Origin: Planctomyces sp. SH-PL62
GTDB lineage: Bacteria > Planctomycetota > Planctomycetia > Planctomycetales > Planctomycetaceae
Reading direction: 5' to 3'
Length of the DNA stretch: 32,033 nucleotides
NCBI GenBank assembly: GCA_945893075.1
Contig: CAMDDX010000044.1
Span: 1 to 32,033, forward strand
Shown piece after piece: positions 30,011 through 32,033 of the stretch. Under the pieces are notes generated by a model that saw only the letters and a program-made list of their open reading frames with translations, was not told the DNA's origin and did not search any database. The position numbers and the translations under genes are program-made. Each line of letters begins with the position of its first letter. Within the stretch, counting starts at the first letter, position 1.

Positions 30011-30259
30011 CGAAGCCACCCGAATCACCGCCGAGTCGATCAACGCTCGGCAAGCCACCGGCCCGGCTTGGCAAGGGAATCCCAGAGTGCTCTTGGGTGA
30101 GTCAACGGCAAGAGGCAGTCGAATCGGATCGTCTCACCGAGCGAGCGTCCCCTCTCGTCATCGAGCGGTGTTTGCCGCTGCGCGGTGCTCGGGTGAGTTT
30201 CACGCTCCGCGCCGATTTGTCACTTGGTCGCGATCGTTCGAGCGGGTTAGACTCACGCC
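30011..30259. other. Intergenic region before the MNT/HEPN genes
   Basis: I see no gene here. The stretch contains the breakpoint of the hydrolase fragment and, at its right end, the candidate promoter of the nucleotidyltransferase gene. Confidence 0.5.
30224..30253 (+). promoter_or_regulatory. Candidate promoter of the MNT gene
   Basis: TTGGTC (30224-30229) and TAGACT (30248-30253) are 18 bp apart. The -10-like box ends 6 bases before the ATG at 30260, which implies a leaderless transcript. Confidence 0.4.
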
Positions 30260-30709
30260 ATGTCGCGCAACGCTCGTCAATCTGTCGCCGTGAAGCCGCT
30301 CCGCACGCTGTGGGGGACCGATGTGACTCTGCACGCGATCCGCCGCTACGCGCGAAAAATCGCCGAGCAATTCAATCCCGATCAAATCATCCTGTTTGGC
30401 TCGCACGCCTACGGAACGCCAACCGCCGACAGCGACGTCGATCTGCTCGTGGTGATGGACGCACGCAACCAGCACGATCAAGCCGTGCGGATTCGCTGGC
30501 GGCTTCCCGCTCCGTTTCCGATGGACCTCATCGTGCGAACTCCCAGAAACCTTCGCTGGCGGCTTGAGGAAGGGGAATCGTTTCACTCGGAGATTGTGAC
30601 GAAAGGAATCCTCCTGCATGAAAAGAGCAACTCGGGAGTGGCTGCGAAAAGCCGAAAACGATTGCCGCCTCGCCGCAACGATCAAAAACGTAAACGAGCC
30701 GTTTCATGA
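30260..30709 (+). CDS. MNT-type nucleotidyltransferase (partner of a HEPN protein)
   Basis: The 149-residue protein is a minimal nucleotidyltransferase. ILFGSHAYGTPTADSDVDLL (about 44-63) carries the GS motif (G47, S48) and the two metal-binding Asp residues (D59, D61); PMDLIV supplies the third (D89). In MNT/HEPN pairs this protein is usually the antitoxin, in some studied cases by adenylylating the HEPN toxin. The normal family end would fall near LLHEK, but the frame runs 28 further basic residues (KSRKRLPPRRNDQKRKRAVS) over the start of the HEPN gene, a 92-base overlap. The original stop may have been lost, or the extension may be functional. Confidence 0.88.
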   Translation: MSRNARQSVAVKPLRTLWGTDVTLHAIRRYARKIAEQFNPDQIILFGSHAYGTPTADSDVDLLVVMDARNQHDQAVRIRWRLPAPFPMDLIVRTPRNLRWRLEEGESFHSEIVTKGILLHEKSNSGVAAKSRKRLPPRRNDQKRKRAVS

Positions 30710-30998
30710 CCAGGTGTGTTTTCTGTGTCAGCAATCGGCTGAGAAATACTTGAAAGCACTGCTTGAGGAACTTGGCCAACATATCCCGAAAACGCATGAC
30801 CTGGAGCATCTCCTGAGCCTGTTGCTCCCGTCCCATCCAACGCTGCGATCACTGCGCCGCGGATTGCTATTCCTGACGGACTTCGCGGTCGATACGCGAT
30901 ATCCCGGCAACTGGTCAACCAAACGTCAGGCCACGTCCGCACTGCGTTGGGCCGAGCGTGTCCGGCAAGCAGTGCGATCGCTGCTGGGGATGCCGTAA
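30618..30998 (+). CDS. HEPN-domain protein (MNT/HEPN toxin-antitoxin partner)
   Basis: The 126-residue all-helical protein has the classic HEPN core: WLRKAENDCRLA (8-19), FHDQVCFLCQQSAEKYLKAL (about 29-48), HDLEHLL (60-66) and DTRYPGNW (92-99). The ATG is inside the MNT gene, with AAAGGAA about 10 bases upstream. The R-x4-6-H ribonuclease motif of toxic HEPN proteins is not evident; RYPGNW stands near where it might be. It may therefore be a non-nuclease COG2250/PF05168-type member. The pair could be a toxin-antitoxin module or only a nucleotidyltransferase with its substrate-binding partner. Confidence 0.87.
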   Translation: MKRATREWLRKAENDCRLAATIKNVNEPFHDQVCFLCQQSAEKYLKALLEELGQHIPKTHDLEHLLSLLLPSHPTLRSLRRGLLFLTDFAVDTRYPGNWSTKRQATSALRWAERVRQAVRSLLGMP

Positions 30999-31008
30999 TC
31001 GACTGAGA

Positions 31009-31305
31009 TCGCAGTGGTGGCAATCGGCGCGTGGTGTCTATTCCTTGCTCGGCAAGTACGTGCATCGCTACTTCGACGACATCAAGCGGCATCTCCAGAG
31101 CCTGCGAAAAGTCGTGACGCCCAAAGCTCGCTGCTTCTACATCGTGGGCAACTCAAAGTTCTACGACACGATGTTGCCCGTCGAAGAAATCTACGCCGCA
31201 CTGTTCGAGGACGCCGGCTTCCGCAACGTCGGCTGGAAAGCGATCCGCAAGCGGAACTCGAAGAAGGAACTCTTCGAGTTCGTCGTTCATGAGGTCGCGC
31301 CGTGA
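31009..31305 (+). pseudogene. 3' remnant of a DNA methyltransferase-like gene
   Basis: From about 31040 the frame reads YSLLGKYVHRYFDDIKRHLQ, then CFYIVGNSKFYDTMLPVEEI, AGFRNVGWKAIRKRNSKKEL and FEFVVHEVAP with TGA at 31303-31305. The (Y/F)IVGNSxFYxxxLPxEEIYA...IRKRNSKKELxEFVV pattern matches, from memory, the C-terminus of a family of DNA modification methylases. The catalytic and SAM motifs are absent: nothing resembling them lies upstream, where the HEPN gene ends at 30998. It is therefore a truncated remnant. Confidence 0.6.
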
Positions 31306-31460
31306 GAAGTTGGGGGAAACAAAACGGGACGCAGTTTATTTCGTAAATCGCGTTGCGTTGCCTTTCTCCCTCTACCCTTACCAGACTGTTCACCAGAGAA
31401 GTCAGAATCTGGCCATTGAACTCTTTTCGTTGTGCGGCGAAAGAAACGTCGAGATGAAAT

Positions 31461-32030
31461 ATGCTTGAAAGATTTGAAAGTGTAAACAAGGTTGGACTGT
31501 TCGAGGACTACTCCCATTCTCCCGGCCATGACTTCGGTGAGGTCACACTAATCTACGGGGAGAATGGCGTCGGCAAGTCCACGCTTGCCGCCATTCTCGA
31601 TTCGCTTCGCGAGCGGAATGCAAGGGAGATCATCAGGCGCAGAAGCCTTCCTGGAGATGTTGCCCCAACCGTCGCCATCAGCCTGGGCGGAAAGGTCTAC
31701 ACCTTCGACGAGACTAATTGGGACGACCAACCTCCGCATGACACAATTGAAGTCTTCTATCCCGGTTTCGTGACGCGCAACATTCATGCCGCGACCGCTG
31801 TCGATTCCGATCATCGCCGGAATCTCTGCGAGCTAGTCCTCGGGCGGAAAGCGGTTGAGAAAGTGACGAGACTGGCGCAGGCCGACAACCACGGCCAGCG
31901 CGTATCAAAGTTGTTGACCTGTGAGGACTTCCGCGAGGAAGTCGTCGTTCCAGCCGGCGATTTGCATCTTGCCTCGCAGACTTTCTTTGAGCGGATGATG
32001 CTTGAGTCGCGTGATGGCAAAGCGTCGTAG
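31461..32030 (+). pseudogene. Truncated AAA_13 / RloC-PrrC-like ATPase, N-terminal part
   Basis: The first 135 or so residues match the start of AAA_13 ATPases of the RloC/PrrC and related defence type. FESVNKVGLFEDY is the entry; LIYGENGVGKSTL holds the Walker A (G33-T41). EVFYPGFVTRNIHAATAVDS and HRRNLCELVLGRKAVE follow as in the family. The family should continue with a long coiled coil, Walker B and C-terminal region. Instead, after about residue 136 the sequence (KVTRLAQADNHGQRVSKLL...) no longer resembles it and stops at 189 residues. I infer truncation at about 31860-31905. The ATG has no good Shine-Dalgarno. Confidence 0.6.
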
Positions 32031-32033
32031 CCA
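31905..32033 (-). CDS. Possible C-terminus of a minus-strand gene entering from the right
   Basis: The minus-strand frame is open from the window edge to a TGA at 31905-31907. It reads LRRFAITRLKHHPLKESLRG, then KMQIAGWNDDFLAEVLTGQQ and one Leu (42 residues within the window). It looks as protein-like as the overlapping tail of the ATPase frame, and would place the end of a convergent gene at the point where the ATPase similarity fades. I do not recognise the family. Confidence 0.3.
   Translation of the reverse strand, partial: WLRRFAITRLKHHPLKESLRGKMQIAGWNDDFLAEVLTGQQL

Noticed and set aside
1-32033. tRNA, rRNA or known riboswitch
   Set aside because: No cloverleaf, rRNA-like segment or recognisable aptamer was found by eye on either strand; a covariance-model search would be needed to exclude weak cases.

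Overview
The window looks like chromosome of a member of the Planctomycetota. The strongest reasons are two copies of a pairing typical of that phylum: a secreted planctomycete cytochrome c/DUF1549/DUF1553 protein with a Tat-exported DUF1501 protein. Supporting signs are PQQ-type beta-propeller proteins, a DUF3467 pair, moderately high GC, and TTG and GTG starts that carry good Shine-Dalgarno sequences. The genus cannot be named from the sequence alone.

Layout. Bases 1-670 hold the decayed 3' end of an IS91-type transposase and non-coding debris. A Uma2-type nuclease gene and ispG follow on the minus strand. Bases 2766-6971 encode a giant secreted beta-propeller protein. Bases 7134-12152 look like one operon: cytochrome/DUF1549/DUF1553, a membrane protein, DUF1501 and a small membrane protein. 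Bases 12493-14200 carry two thioredoxin-fold proteins without active-site cysteines plus a membrane-anchored protein. Next come an unrecognised acidic protein (minus), a tiny Lys/Ala-rich protein, a polytopic membrane protein and a second beta-propeller protein. A trmB-like methyltransferase and two DUF3467 proteins follow on the minus strand, then a small membrane protein and a Dabb protein. A Gfo/Idh/MocA oxidoreductase and a secreted protein form a minus-strand pair, followed by an aldo/keto reductase. The second DUF1553-DUF1501 module is on the minus strand with an RluA-type pseudouridine synthase behind it. The last 2.2 kb is a decayed accessory patch: a hydrolase fragment, an MNT/HEPN pair, a DNA-methylase remnant and a truncated RloC/PrrC-like ATPase.

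The most striking feature is not a gene. The window is studded with about sixteen long, near-perfect inverted repeats with arms of 11-32 bp, nine of them with GTAG...CTAC (or TAG...CTA) ends. Most lie between genes. Three lie in frame inside one DUF1553 gene and are translated. Several supply the stop codons of adjacent genes. One sits inside a 126-bp segment that has 9-bp terminal inverted repeats and a 12-13 bp flanking direct repeat, like a MITE. A separate AT-rich repeat encodes the peptide ISNFKSQI in the same frame in two unrelated proteins. Together these suggest a population of small palindromic elements that moves through this genome and is tolerated, or used, in coding sequence, at stop codons and between convergent genes. 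They resemble bacterial REP sequences and Rickettsia palindromic elements in concept. No mobilising transposase is visible here.
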